Below, piece after piece: positions 9,567-15,277 of a stretch of DNA of 22,468 bases (its first letter is position 1; each line of letters starts with the position of its first letter). The stretch spans positions 1-22,468 of the IMG/VR virus record IMGVR_UViG_3300025070_000256; one strand, written 5' to 3'. The notes below the pieces were generated by a model. That model worked only from the letters and a program-made list of their open reading frames with translations. It made no database searches and was not told where the DNA came from. Made by a program: the position numbers and the translations under genes. Origin of the DNA: a virus.

Positions 9567-10277
9567 TTACAATTTACGCATTGCCGCTTGTTGGCGTTGG
9601 TTCGCGGACTCAATCTTGTTTTTTTGAGCGAGGTAGCTCATCTCGGGCATTACGGTGGACATCTTTAGCATATAGATATCTGAGTACCTTCTTATATCTT
9701 CTTGCGCTAACATACGGACCATAGAGTACCAATACCATTGTTGGCTAAACAACTGTTCAGATGTAACATCGCCTTCCTCTTCCTCTGTTTCTTCCTCATC
9801 GGGTATTTCATAAAACACTCCAGAGAATTGCTTGAATAAAACAAATTCTCTATTATCAAGAAATTTGGTAACAGCTCTGTAAATATCTTCAACGGGAGAA
9901 TCTAAGATGGCTTGTTTATTAACCTCCTCATCCTCAGTGTTTTCATTGTCAAATTTAGTATGATGCTTGGGTCTTATAATTAATTCTGCTATAGCAAGGT
10001 CGTTCTCTGCTTCGGAATCATACTTCGTTTTACCCGTAATAATTTGCTCAAGCATAATAAATTGCCCAAGAACGAGTTCCATAATATCTGTATATATATT
10101 GAACCTGCTATTAGTTTCATCGCTTATACTACCCTTCATTTCAATGGGGTATGTACTCACGACATTTCTTGTAGTGCTTACTTTGTCTTCTGGAGCAAGG
10201 GTTGATATGTAGTCAAGTATTCCATTCTCTTCTTTTGAATACTTTGATATCTCAAGGTGCTGTCTGAATGTAATCAT
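9567..10277 (-). CDS. Unknown late protein, possible tail assembly chaperone
   Basis: A 236-residue protein with a very acidic middle (residues about 157-167, mostly Glu). The C-terminal part reads QQWYWYSMVRMLAQEDIRRYSDIYMLKMSTVMPEMSYLAQKNK. The 'WYWYS...LA.EDI..Y..I......L.YLA' layout resembles chaperone-like phage proteins that sit upstream of tape measure genes, but the match is loose. The ATG at 10277 overlaps the large terminase stop as ATGA; a start 14 codons upstream is less likely. Portal normally follows terminase, but this protein is too short and lacks portal features. No frameshift product was identified. Confidence 0.4.
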   Translation of the reverse strand: MITFRQHLEISKYSKEENGILDYISTLAPEDKVSTTRNVVSTYPIEMKGSISDETNSRFNIYTDIMELVLGQFIMLEQIITGKTKYDSEAENDLAIAELIIRPKHHTKFDNENTEDEEVNKQAILDSPVEDIYRAVTKFLDNREFVLFKQFSGVFYEIPDEEETEEEEGDVTSEQLFSQQWYWYSMVRMLAQEDIRRYSDIYMLKMSTVMPEMSYLAQKNKIESANQRQQAAMRKL

Positions 10278-11524
10278 AAAAACAAAGTTACTCCACCATC
10301 CTGTTCTTCTGCCGCACAATACGCACAGATTGCCAAGCTCATAACCATATCATCGTGCTTGCCATCGGTGTTGGAGAATTGTAGGTTACCTGTAATAGAG
10401 TTACGCTTAGACTTAAAGTCGTAAAGCTCCTTTATCAAGTCCGTGTTCTTGGGTATCTTAATCACCTTGTCCTCAAACAGCTTGATGAGGTTACGGATAA
10501 TCTCGGGCTTACTCTGTGCTGAGGTTGTAAAGGGTATAAGTTTGTAGAGCCTATCGTCATCTGTCAAGTCATCAAACAACAGGTCGTTATTGTTTACCTC
10601 AAAGTATGCGGCAGCTAAGTTCCTGTCGTGTTTTAGGTAGAATGATTTTATTCTTTCCTTAAACTCCTCGTAGTCCATTCCCTCTTCCTTGTAATTGAAT
10701 CGGTCTATGTCAACCACTCTGTAGTCATCAGACATCGCTGTAAGCACTGTATAATCCTGTGCCACACCAATATCCATTCCTATGTAGGTTCTCTCACATC
10801 TTGTATCTAATTTATCTACAACAGCGTCCTCAACATTGCTGAACAAGGCATTAGCACTCACAGGCTTACACAAGAACTCTTGGTCAAACTGTGCCTTAGT
10901 CATACTCTTCTTAATACCGAGTACGGTCTTAGCTACATTGTCATCGTTAAGGTCAAGGTATGTCCTTTTAATGGACTTAATCTGTTCCCAATTCTCTTCT
11001 TGCTGCCCTTCCTTGTACCAGTCGTAGAACCAGTTAGGGCCGTTAAATGTACTTGCCGCAGTAACCTTACCACCCGTCCTTGTAACCATAGGCAACAGCA
11101 CCTCGTTGATAAAGTCAAGCTTCATATATGCCGCCTCATCCAAGTATATATAATCCAATGTGGCACCACGAAGATTATCCCCACTGTCAGCAGAGCGAAA
11201 CTTAATAAATGAACCATTGTAAAAATACATCTCATTCGCCTTGCGGTCATACCTCTTGATTATCTTGGTCCATAAATCTTGGTGGCTACTGAACATCCCC
11301 TCAATGTCCTTCATCACTTTGTTAGCTTGGTCTTGTATTGGGCTGACCCAGAACATTCGGTGTTTAGGGTTGTTCAATGCTCTCATCACAGCATCATTCT
11401 GCATATAGAAAGTCTTACCCGTTTGTCTCCCTGCAACTAAACAACTAATAAAGGGGCTGTCATCGTGAACGAGCCTATGGAAATCAACCTGCGGCTCAGT
11501 AGGTTTGTATAGCTTAATCTGCAT
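10274..11524 (-). CDS. terL: Terminase large subunit (packaging ATPase/nuclease)
   Basis: This is the DNA-packaging motor. The 416-residue protein has an N-terminal ATPase with Walker A GRQTGKT at 32-38, a Walker B strand ending LDYIYLDE with Asp129-Glu130, and the coupling-type segment TAASTFNG at 155-162. The C-terminal RNase H-like nuclease shows YIGMDIGVAQDYT with Asp251, a central acidic Glu309, and a final HDD at 390-392. Length and motif order are complete for the family. Its ATG overlaps the small subunit stop by 11 nt, and its own stop overlaps the next start as ATGA. Confidence 0.95.
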   Translation of the reverse strand: MQIKLYKPTEPQVDFHRLVHDDSPFISCLVAGRQTGKTFYMQNDAVMRALNNPKHRMFWVSPIQDQANKVMKDIEGMFSSHQDLWTKIIKRYDRKANEMYFYNGSFIKFRSADSGDNLRGATLDYIYLDEAAYMKLDFINEVLLPMVTRTGGKVTAASTFNGPNWFYDWYKEGQQEENWEQIKSIKRTYLDLNDDNVAKTVLGIKKSMTKAQFDQEFLCKPVSANALFSNVEDAVVDKLDTRCERTYIGMDIGVAQDYTVLTAMSDDYRVVDIDRFNYKEEGMDYEEFKERIKSFYLKHDRNLAAAYFEVNNNDLLFDDLTDDDRLYKLIPFTTSAQSKPEIIRNLIKLFEDKVIKIPKNTDLIKELYDFKSKRNSITGNLQFSNTDGKHDDMVMSLAICAYCAAEEQDGGVTLFL

Positions 11525-11966
11525 CTACATCCAAATAGTCTTGCTCTTCGTCTGGAGCTGTTAAATCTATCGTAGCGGTAATATCAATCTTGGTCTGCTC
11601 CACCTTAGTGGGAGCCTTGTACCCTTGCATATCATTGATAATCTTTATAGCGTCCATAGCAGCCTTCATATCATCGTTTGCTATCGCCATATCCCTAATA
11701 CGAATTAAGGCCGTTAGGTTCGTTCCCTTGGCCGCCTCAATGCTCTTAAGCTCTGAGTTGGCTATCTCCATTAACGCCTTGTGAAAAGCTGTACCCGTAG
11801 TTCTCCTATCACGATAGTAGTTTGTGTAACCAAGCTCCTTAGCAATCTTACCCGAAGCATCCATACCGTTATCACGAATCCCCTCAAGGAACTTTGACTG
11901 AAGGTCTGTTAGTTCGCTACCGCGACCCGAGACTACTTTCCCGAAACTGTTTCTCTTACTTGGCAT
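11514..11966 (-). CDS. terS: Terminase small subunit
   Basis: A 150-residue protein immediately upstream of the large subunit and overlapping it by 11 nt. The N-terminal region (about 18-50: ELTDLQSKFLEGIRDNG then ASGKIAKELGYTN) reads as a helix-turn-helix, as expected for the DNA-recognition domain of small terminases. A central helical oligomerisation region (about 65-115) and an acidic C-terminus rich in Asp and Glu follow; the tail probably contacts the large subunit. Its start overlaps the stop of the 95-residue gene by 11 nt. The call rests on position, size and domain order. Confidence 0.8.
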   Translation of the reverse strand: MPSKRNSFGKVVSGRGSELTDLQSKFLEGIRDNGMDASGKIAKELGYTNYYRDRRTTGTAFHKALMEIANSELKSIEAAKGTNLTALIRIRDMAIANDDMKAAMDAIKIINDMQGYKAPTKVEQTKIDITATIDLTAPDEEQDYLDVDAD

Positions 11967-12243
11967 CTGTAATCTTGTATAGTGGAATGTTATGTGCGCC
12001 TAACCTACCTGTGAAAGTTAACTCACTAAAGCTTGGTGCTGTCTCATCACTATGATACCATTTCCAAATAGAAGTCTTCACCCTTTGGATACAACTCCCA
12101 CAAGAAGTCTTTGGATTCTCTTGCTTTGGAAAGTATTTACTCTTGCCCACCATAGAGTTGTAAAACTTAAACATCTCTGACTTGGTATCACCTTTAGGCA
12201 TTGTTCCGCTCAATAAGGCTATTAGGAGTTCTTTAGCTGACAT
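11956..12243 (-). CDS. Small CxxC protein, first gene of the late operon
   Basis: A 95-residue protein of unknown function. It has one CxxC pair (Cys48 and Cys51, in SCGSCIQRVKTSIWKWYH) that could bind zinc together with a nearby histidine; I cannot name the fold. It is the promoter-proximal gene of the leftward block and overlaps the small terminase start by 11 nt, so it belongs to the packaging module. Small proteins with a C-x2-C followed by a basic helix are seen next to terminase genes in Bacteroidota phages, but this is remembered, not checked. Confidence 0.65.
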   Translation of the reverse strand: MSAKELLIALLSGTMPKGDTKSEMFKFYNSMVGKSKYFPKQENPKTSCGSCIQRVKTSIWKWYHSDETAPSFSELTFTGRLGAHNIPLYKITDAK

Positions 12244-12354
12244 ATCTTACTGTTTTGGTATGATTGTATAGAAGTGTTTAATTGAGGCTCTTAGAATGCC
12301 TCTAATGGAATATACAATATTGAATGTTCAATGTCTTTCATTATTCTCCCCTTA

Positions 12355-12380
12355 TTATAATAAACTAATTATAATAAACT
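12355..12380 (+). repeat. Tandem TTATAATAAACT repeats, 14-bp period
   Basis: The 12-mer TTATAATAAACT occurs at 12355-12366 and again at 12369-12380. The second copy runs into the left arm of the large hairpin. Repeats with this close spacing often mark protein-binding sites; no protein can be assigned. Confidence 0.6.
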
Positions 12381-12408
12381 TTACTCCCATAGTAAAGTTT
12401 ATTATGAT
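12368..12408. promoter_or_regulatory. Large perfect inverted repeat (hairpin or operator)
   Basis: The left arm (12371-12385, ATAATAAACTTTACT) and right arm (12391-12405, AGTAAAGTTTATTAT) are perfect reverse complements over 15 bp around the loop CCCAT. A T-G pair and two more pairs extend the stem to 12368 and 12408. No T-run follows on either strand, so it does not look like an ordinary terminator. It could be an operator dyad, a leader RNA hairpin in late transcripts, or an origin hairpin. Confidence 0.7.
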
Positions 12409-12450
12409 AATAGTATTAGAGTAAAGTAAGACTATTATAATAATAGTATT
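12391..12450 (+). repeat. Two imperfect repeat units AGTAAAGT...TAATAGTATT
   Basis: Unit one has AGTAAAGT at 12391-12398 and TAATAGTATT at 12408-12417. Unit two has AGTAAAGT at 12420-12427 and TAATAGTATT at 12441-12450. In unit two, ACTATTAT and ATAATAGT (12431-12438 and 12440-12447) form a near-perfect palindrome around one A. The same TAATAGTAT word occurs four times upstream of the sigma-like gene. Confidence 0.6.
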
Positions 12451-12469
12451 TATTATTATACAATATTCC

Positions 12470-12495
12470 CAAAGGTACTTCTGACATTCGTCAAA
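12470..12495 (-). promoter_or_regulatory. Candidate late promoter (leftward)
   Basis: On the minus strand TACCTTTG (12477-12470) matches the Bacteroidota -7 consensus TAnnTTTG exactly. A TTTG lies upstream at 12495-12492, but the gap is 14 nt rather than the usual 19-21, so the -33 element is poor. The transcript would carry a leader of about 215 nt containing the repeats and hairpin. A late promoter read by a phage sigma factor might not need the host -33 element. Confidence 0.35.
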
Positions 12496-12498
12496 TCA

Positions 12499-12523
12499 CC
12501 TTCCCCCCGCCCCTTCCCCCCGC
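12499..12523. repeat. C-rich tandem repeat (G-rich on minus strand)
   Basis: CCTTCCCCCCGC is present at 12499-12510 and 12512-12523 with a 13-bp period. The minus strand therefore has runs of six, four, six and two G. This contrasts sharply with the flanking AT-rich DNA. It sits directly upstream of the candidate late promoter and could form a G-quadruplex or bind a protein. Confidence 0.6.
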
Positions 12524-12656
12524 TCCGTGAGGCCAGCTAATACTCTAATTTTTTTTTACTCGGTCAATCCCTTGCTACCACTACGATACAGCTATTTCAA
12601 TGTTAAGAAACTGTTATTTGATGCAATTTTATTTTTTTATTTAAAAATCTTGAACA

Positions 12657-12664
12657 TATCTTTG
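12657..12664 (+). promoter_or_regulatory. Candidate early promoter -7 box
   Basis: TATCTTTG matches the Bacteroidota -7 consensus TAnnTTTG exactly and lies 60 nt before the first rightward gene. The -33 region (around 12633-12637) is only a T-run without TTTG. Transcription would begin near 12670, giving a leader of about 54 nt that starts with GC-rich AGCGAAGCGCA. Confidence 0.45.
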
Positions 12665-12723
12665 TAGCGAAGCGCACAGGGCGTAACACATTAAAACTAT
12701 TTAATAATTAAAACACCATTAAA

Positions 12724-12981
12724 ATGAAAAATGCAAAAGTAGTATTAACACAAAACGGACAAGCTAAAATACAAGCGGACAACGTGAGCGAATTAGTAAA
12801 GGCTTTATATAAGGGCTTAAAATTACAAAACAAGTTAGGCAAAAGGTTTTTAAAATTAGGTGCCACTACTGAAGTAAGTATACCTACAAAAAATACTAAA
12901 TACCTACAATTGCAAAAACTAAACGCTAAAGGCTTTAATGAGGCGCAAATGTTAGCAGTCATTGAATTTTTAAACGCATAA
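12724..12981 (+). CDS. Small hypothetical protein, first rightward gene
   Basis: An 85-residue basic protein (MKNAKVVLTQNGQAKIQADN...) of unknown family. Two parts can be seen: an N-terminal strand-like segment followed by a helix (SELVKALYKGLKLQNKLGKRF), and a C-terminal helix (GFNEAQMLAVIEFLNA). It has no Cys, signal peptide or membrane helix. It is the first gene after the early promoter, and AT-rich codon use agrees with the rest of the phage. First genes of early operons often encode host-takeover proteins, but nothing in the sequence says so here. The next gene begins 3 nt after its stop. Confidence 0.7.
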   Translation: MKNAKVVLTQNGQAKIQADNVSELVKALYKGLKLQNKLGKRFLKLGATTEVSIPTKNTKYLQLQKLNAKGFNEAQMLAVIEFLNA

Positions 12982-12984
12982 TAT

Positions 12985-13182
12985 ATGAGCGCGGTATTTT
13001 TAGATTTTAGCACTAAGCAAGGGCAAAAGAAACGCCTTGCGACAAAGGTCCGCAACCTTGATGCATCCAATAGGAAGCAACGCGCACAGGCGCAAAAGGA
13101 AGCCATTGAAAACACATACGCACTGCGTATAGATAGAGCGAACGAGCAACGCAACACAAGGAAAGCGAAGCGCAGAAAATAG
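12985..13182 (+). CDS. Small very basic protein
   Basis: A 65-residue protein, about one third Lys plus Arg, ending in RNTRKAKRRK. It looks like one long helix from about residue 10 on, and such composition suggests nucleic acid binding. The DNA is more GC-rich than its neighbours (many GCG, CGC), and the 3' end shares the 11-mer AGCGAAGCGCA with the early leader at 12666. The region downstream is highly structured and non-coding. The reading frame may be real, or part of it may be the 5' half of a structured RNA; the AT-rich first 20 codons and the 3-nt spacing from the previous gene favour a gene. Confidence 0.5.
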   Translation: MSAVFLDFSTKQGQKKRLATKVRNLDASNRKQRAQAQKEAIENTYALRIDRANEQRNTRKAKRRK

Positions 13183-13199
13183 GCGCATAGCTGAACACA

Positions 13200-13312
13200 T
13201 CGCAAGAGCGACAACGCCAAACGGCGGATAGTGGTGACCACACTCAAAACGGACAAACCTTAAGCGGATACGTGCGCCTTGTTGCATCGTGTCGTAAGTC
13301 TTAGGGTTTGTC
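13200..13312 (+). ncRNA. Candidate structured RNA (GC-rich multi-hairpin region)
   Basis: This non-coding gap holds a row of hairpins: TCGC-AAGA-GCGA (13200-13211), CGCC-AAAC-GGCG (13215-13226), the dyad GTGGT-G-ACCAC (13231-13241), and a long stem. The long stem pairs GACAAACCTTAAG (13252-13264) with CTTAGGGTTTGTC (13300-13312) through 13 pairs including one T-G. Inside it GATACG (13267-13272) pairs with CGTGTC (13288-13293), and TGC with GCA (13273-13275 with 13284-13286). High GC in an AT-rich genome plus nested pairing is typical of structured RNA. It is not a tRNA and I recognise no known class. It could also be a leader for the gene at 13336. Confidence 0.45.
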
Positions 13313-13335
13313 GGTGTTGTATAAAATATAGAATT

Positions 13336-13452
13336 ATGAAAGCAAAGATTTACAGAACCCTTGAGCGGTTCAATGATGACAATTCGGGAACCTTTGAGGC
13401 AATTGCATTGATTGGTTTTTTAGCAATAATAGCTTTAGCTATTGTAAAGTAG
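13336..13452 (+). CDS. Single-pass membrane microprotein
   Basis: A 38-residue protein: a basic, polar N-terminal half (MKAKIYRTLERFNDDNSG) and a hydrophobic helix of about 17 residues (AIALIGFLAIIALAIVK) that should cross the inner membrane. It starts 24 nt after the structured RNA and its stop is 5 nt before the next gene. The size resembles small phage membrane proteins, such as host-takeover or holin-like factors. With one helix and no lysis genes nearby, no function can be given. Confidence 0.6.
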   Translation: MKAKIYRTLERFNDDNSGTFEAIALIGFLAIIALAIVK

Positions 13453-13457
13453 AGCGT

Positions 13458-14195
13458 ATGCAAACCTTAGAGAAAATACAGGTAGATTACAAGATACCTA
13501 AGAACCTACTGAGCGTAGGTACGAGTAACGCAAAGACAAAGAAGAACGGCAGAGATACCCGTATACTTTACTTAGCACCTGCAACGCAGAACAGTAAGGG
13601 TGCAGATATGTGTCCCAATCGTAGCGCAGGGTGTACGGCATCGTGTCTCTTTACCGCTGGGCGTGGGCGAATGTCCAATGTAGCGAATGCAAGGATAAAC
13701 CGTACCGAATACTTCTTAGATGAACCGAAGACATTTATAGCACAAATGACCTTAGAGCTTGAGTGGGCTAATCTACAAGCAAAGCGTACAAATAGCAAGA
13801 TAGCTATACGGCTGAATGGCACGAGTGATAGAGACTTTCTATACCTAATCAAGAAGTTTACAGGCAAGGACTTCCGAGATTGGGAGAACCTAAAGTTCTA
13901 TGACTATACAAAGATACCGAGTAAGCTACGCAGATACGGTAAGTCAAATTATGTGCAGACCTTCAGTAGGGCAGAGGATAACCACGATGAGGCTATGAAA
14001 GCCCTTGCCGATGGATATCCTGTAAGTGTGGTATTTCGTAAGGAGTTGCCCGATATGTGGAACGGATACCCCGTAGTGAACGGAGATAGTAGCGATGACC
14101 TTATGCTTGACAGACCGTATAGTGAAGGCTATGTGTTGGGGCTTGTTGCTAAAGGCGATGGTAAGAAAGATACCACAGGGTTTGTAGTTGATTAA
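13458..14195 (+). CDS. Conserved phage protein with CX6CX3C cluster (gp88/DUF7227-like)
   Basis: A 245-residue protein of a family I recognise from many phages but whose function I do not know; names such as gp88-like or DUF7227 are recalled, not checked. Key parts are LYLAPATQNSKGADMCPNRSAGCTASC with Cys52, Cys59 and Cys63, then AGRGRM, ARINRTEYF, IRLNGTSDRDF (118-127), FYDYTK (147-152), FSRAEDN (169-175), VSVVF, PVVNGDSSD and VLGLVAKG. Alternating strands and loops suggest a barrel fold, and the three cysteines could hold a metal or an iron-sulphur cluster. It lies in the early accessory region, 5 nt after the membrane microprotein. Confidence 0.7.
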   Translation: MQTLEKIQVDYKIPKNLLSVGTSNAKTKKNGRDTRILYLAPATQNSKGADMCPNRSAGCTASCLFTAGRGRMSNVANARINRTEYFLDEPKTFIAQMTLELEWANLQAKRTNSKIAIRLNGTSDRDFLYLIKKFTGKDFRDWENLKFYDYTKIPSKLRRYGKSNYVQTFSRAEDNHDEAMKALADGYPVSVVFRKELPDMWNGYPVVNGDSSDDLMLDRPYSEGYVLGLVAKGDGKKDTTGFVVD

Positions 14196-14210
14196 ATAAT
14201 TTATATATTG
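14181..14210 (+). promoter_or_regulatory. Promoter of Bacteroidota type (TTTG-N19-TATATTG)
   Basis: TTTG at 14181-14184 and TATATTG at 14204-14210 are separated by 19 nt, the spacing known for Bacteroidota promoters; the -7 box lacks one T of TAnnTTTG. The next ATG (14228) follows 18 nt later, so the leader would be very short. The sequence after the box, TTGCACAAAAATTA, nearly repeats at the promoter before 15325. Confidence 0.55.
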
Positions 14211-14227
14211 CACAAAAATTAAATGAT

Positions 14228-14413
14228 ATGGAACAGATTGGAAACGTGTGGATAGAAGCCACAGTGAAAGTAAGAGTGAACCGCAGAGTAACTCTTTGGA
14301 ATGAGGATAGTGAGGAGTATTTGTTAGAGGCTATGTACGATGGAGACATAGAGATTATAGAGGTAGCAGATACGCACAGATTTGAAATAACAGAAATAGA
14401 AAACGCAGAATAA
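14228..14413 (+). CDS. Small acidic hypothetical protein
   Basis: A 61-residue acidic protein (MEQIGNVWIEATVKVRVNRRV...). An N-terminal half with alternating hydrophobic residues (VWIEATVKVRVN) looks like beta strands, followed by a Glu/Asp-rich segment ending EITEIENAE. It has no Cys and no membrane segment, and the family is not recognised. It is the first gene after the promoter at 14181-14210 and its stop shares a base with the next start (TAATG). Confidence 0.65.
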   Translation: MEQIGNVWIEATVKVRVNRRVTLWNEDSEEYLLEAMYDGDIEIIEVADTHRFEITEIENAE

Positions 14414-14586
14414 TGAAACAGACATTTTACCCAACAGACAGCGAACAGCAATTCCTAATGGACATCGTTATAAACGAGTTCGCACATAGACATCTACCAA
14501 TGGACAATTACAATGTGCAAGAGGTAGCATACCGCCAAGCTATAAGTGATGGCGCAATGAGAACGGATAACTATTTTAAACTATGA
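14413..14586 (+). CDS. Small hypothetical protein (57 aa)
   Basis: A 57-residue protein (MKQTFYPTDSEQQFLMDIVI...) with two likely helices and a conserved-looking YRQAISDGAM near the end. The family is not recognised. Its start overlaps the previous stop by one base and its stop overlaps the next start as ATGA, which supports it as a translated gene. Confidence 0.6.
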   Translation: MKQTFYPTDSEQQFLMDIVINEFAHRHLPMDNYNVQEVAYRQAISDGAMRTDNYFKL

Positions 14587-14672
14587 AAAAGTATATAACC
14601 TGTGAGCTGTGTTGCTACGATATCGTAGATGACAATGGGGATATTATGGAACACGAATGTATAAATCGTTAG
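14583..14672 (+). CDS. Cys-rich microprotein, possible zinc binder
   Basis: A 29-residue protein with CELCC at residues 7-11 and HEC at 24-26. The CxxC plus HxC arrangement could hold one zinc ion, like half of a zinc ribbon. It is coupled to the previous gene through ATGA. It is very short, so it rests mainly on the overlap and the Cys pattern. Confidence 0.5.
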   Translation: MKKYITCELCCYDIVDDNGDIMEHECINR

Positions 14673-14674
14673 AG

Positions 14675-14848
14675 ATGTGGAGATATAGATTTTACTACCA
14701 AACGAAGGTAGATGATGACGTGAGGATTACATATGCTGTAAAGCATTGTAAAAGACCGAAGGCTACAAACCCTTATAAGAACTTGGAACGTATGTTCAAC
14801 AGGGGGTTGATTGCTGTATACGGATATGATATAGAAAGTAATATATAA
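14675..14848 (+). CDS. Small basic hypothetical protein (57 aa)
   Basis: A 57-residue protein starting MWRYRFYYQTKVDDDVRITY, rich in aromatic and basic residues, with AVKHCKRP in the middle. It probably forms a small beta fold; the family is not recognised. The ATG at 14675 lies 2 nt after the previous stop. An in-frame ATG at 14657 would add six residues and overlap the microprotein by 16 nt, and either is possible. Confidence 0.55.
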   Translation: MWRYRFYYQTKVDDDVRITYAVKHCKRPKATNPYKNLERMFNRGLIAVYGYDIESNI

Positions 14849-14859
14849 AACAAGTGATA

Positions 14860-15054
14860 ATGATTATGGACAAACAAGAAAGACTTGAGGGATTGATGAA
14901 TGAGATTGATTTCGGACACCCAGAGAACTTAGCAGTTGAGGGACTTATTCGCGGAATACACGAAGAGATGGAAAGAATCGGTATAGATAGAGAACACGAA
15001 CTATACCACGATTTGTTTGATGAATTAAATAGTAGTTACACGATTAGAAAATAA
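14860..15054 (+). CDS. Small acidic helical protein (64 aa)
   Basis: A 64-residue protein rich in Glu and His (RLEGLMNEIDFGHPENLAVE, GIHEEMERIGIDREHELYHD), predicted all-helical. Alternative starts are a GTG at 14854 and an ATG at 14866 (MDKQERLEG). The family is not recognised. It lies 11 nt after the previous gene and 4 nt before the next. Confidence 0.6.
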   Translation: MIMDKQERLEGLMNEIDFGHPENLAVEGLIRGIHEEMERIGIDREHELYHDLFDELNSSYTIRK

Positions 15055-15058
15055 AGAT

Positions 15059-15232
15059 ATGAAAGCAAAGTTTGAAGCGTACCTAAACGTACAAGAGATT
15101 GGAGCATACAATATGTTTGACCCGAGAGCAAGAGATTTAGCACAAGAGTTTTGTGAGGAAGAAATCAGCAAGGCAGACTGGGTGCATATGATTAAGAATT
15201 ATTCAGAACTTAAAGAGCAGCACAATTCGTGA
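15059..15232 (+). CDS. Small hypothetical protein (57 aa)
   Basis: A 57-residue protein (MKAKFEAYLNVQEIGAYNMF...) with a short N-terminal strand/helix and a C-terminal helix (DWVHMIKNYSELKEQHNS). The family is not recognised. The ATG is 4 nt after the previous stop, and codon use matches neighbouring genes. The space after it carries a promoter. Confidence 0.55.
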   Translation: MKAKFEAYLNVQEIGAYNMFDPRARDLAQEFCEEEISKADWVHMIKNYSELKEQHNS

Positions 15233-15277
15233 TACGGAAAATTAAAAAGTACATAAACAAAAAGATTTCTATATACC

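Larger units (their letters stand above)
34..9573 (-). repeat. Three copies of TTAATTTACAAT at late-gene junctions
   Basis: The 12-mer (ATTGTAAATTAA on the coding strand) occurs at 34-45, 1874-1885 and 9562-9573, and nowhere else that I saw. Each copy lies in one of the few real gaps between late genes, just after a stop and 6 to 30 nt before a start. TTG-TAA of the element is in frame with the upstream gene in all three. It may be a late start-region or processing element. The span covers separate short copies, not one continuous repeat. Confidence 0.5.
12244..12723. other. Divergent control region between late (leftward) and early (rightward) blocks
   Basis: This 480-bp stretch has no credible gene. 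From left to right it holds: about 110 bp of plain AT-rich sequence; tandem copies of TTATAATAAACT; a 15-bp perfect hairpin; two TAATAGTAT repeats; a leftward promoter candidate; a C-rich tandem repeat; a run of nine T (12549-12557); and a rightward promoter candidate. All transcription in the window appears to diverge from here. It is the obvious place for early/late switching and could also be a replication origin. Confidence 0.7.

Noticed and set aside
9567-10277. Portal protein
   Set aside because: At 236 residues it is about half the normal size and shows no portal pattern, although it follows the large terminase.
12450-12500. E. coli-type promoter on the minus strand (TTGACG ... TATAAT)
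   Set aside because: The two boxes are about 28 nt apart, far from 17, and the host group does not use that consensus.
12526-12557. Terminator ending in the T-run at 12549-12557
   Set aside because: The upstream pairing (GCTCC with GG..AGC, with a bulge) is weak and separated from the T-run by about 11 nt, and no rightward gene precedes it.
12708-13287. Minus-strand ORFs rich in Cys, Leu and Phe
   Set aside because: They are shadows of the plus-strand small genes. Their composition is unlike any phage neighbour and there is no start context.
13183-13320. tRNA gene
   Set aside because: The region is structured, but no acceptor stem, TTCGA-type T loop or anticodon arm could be fitted.
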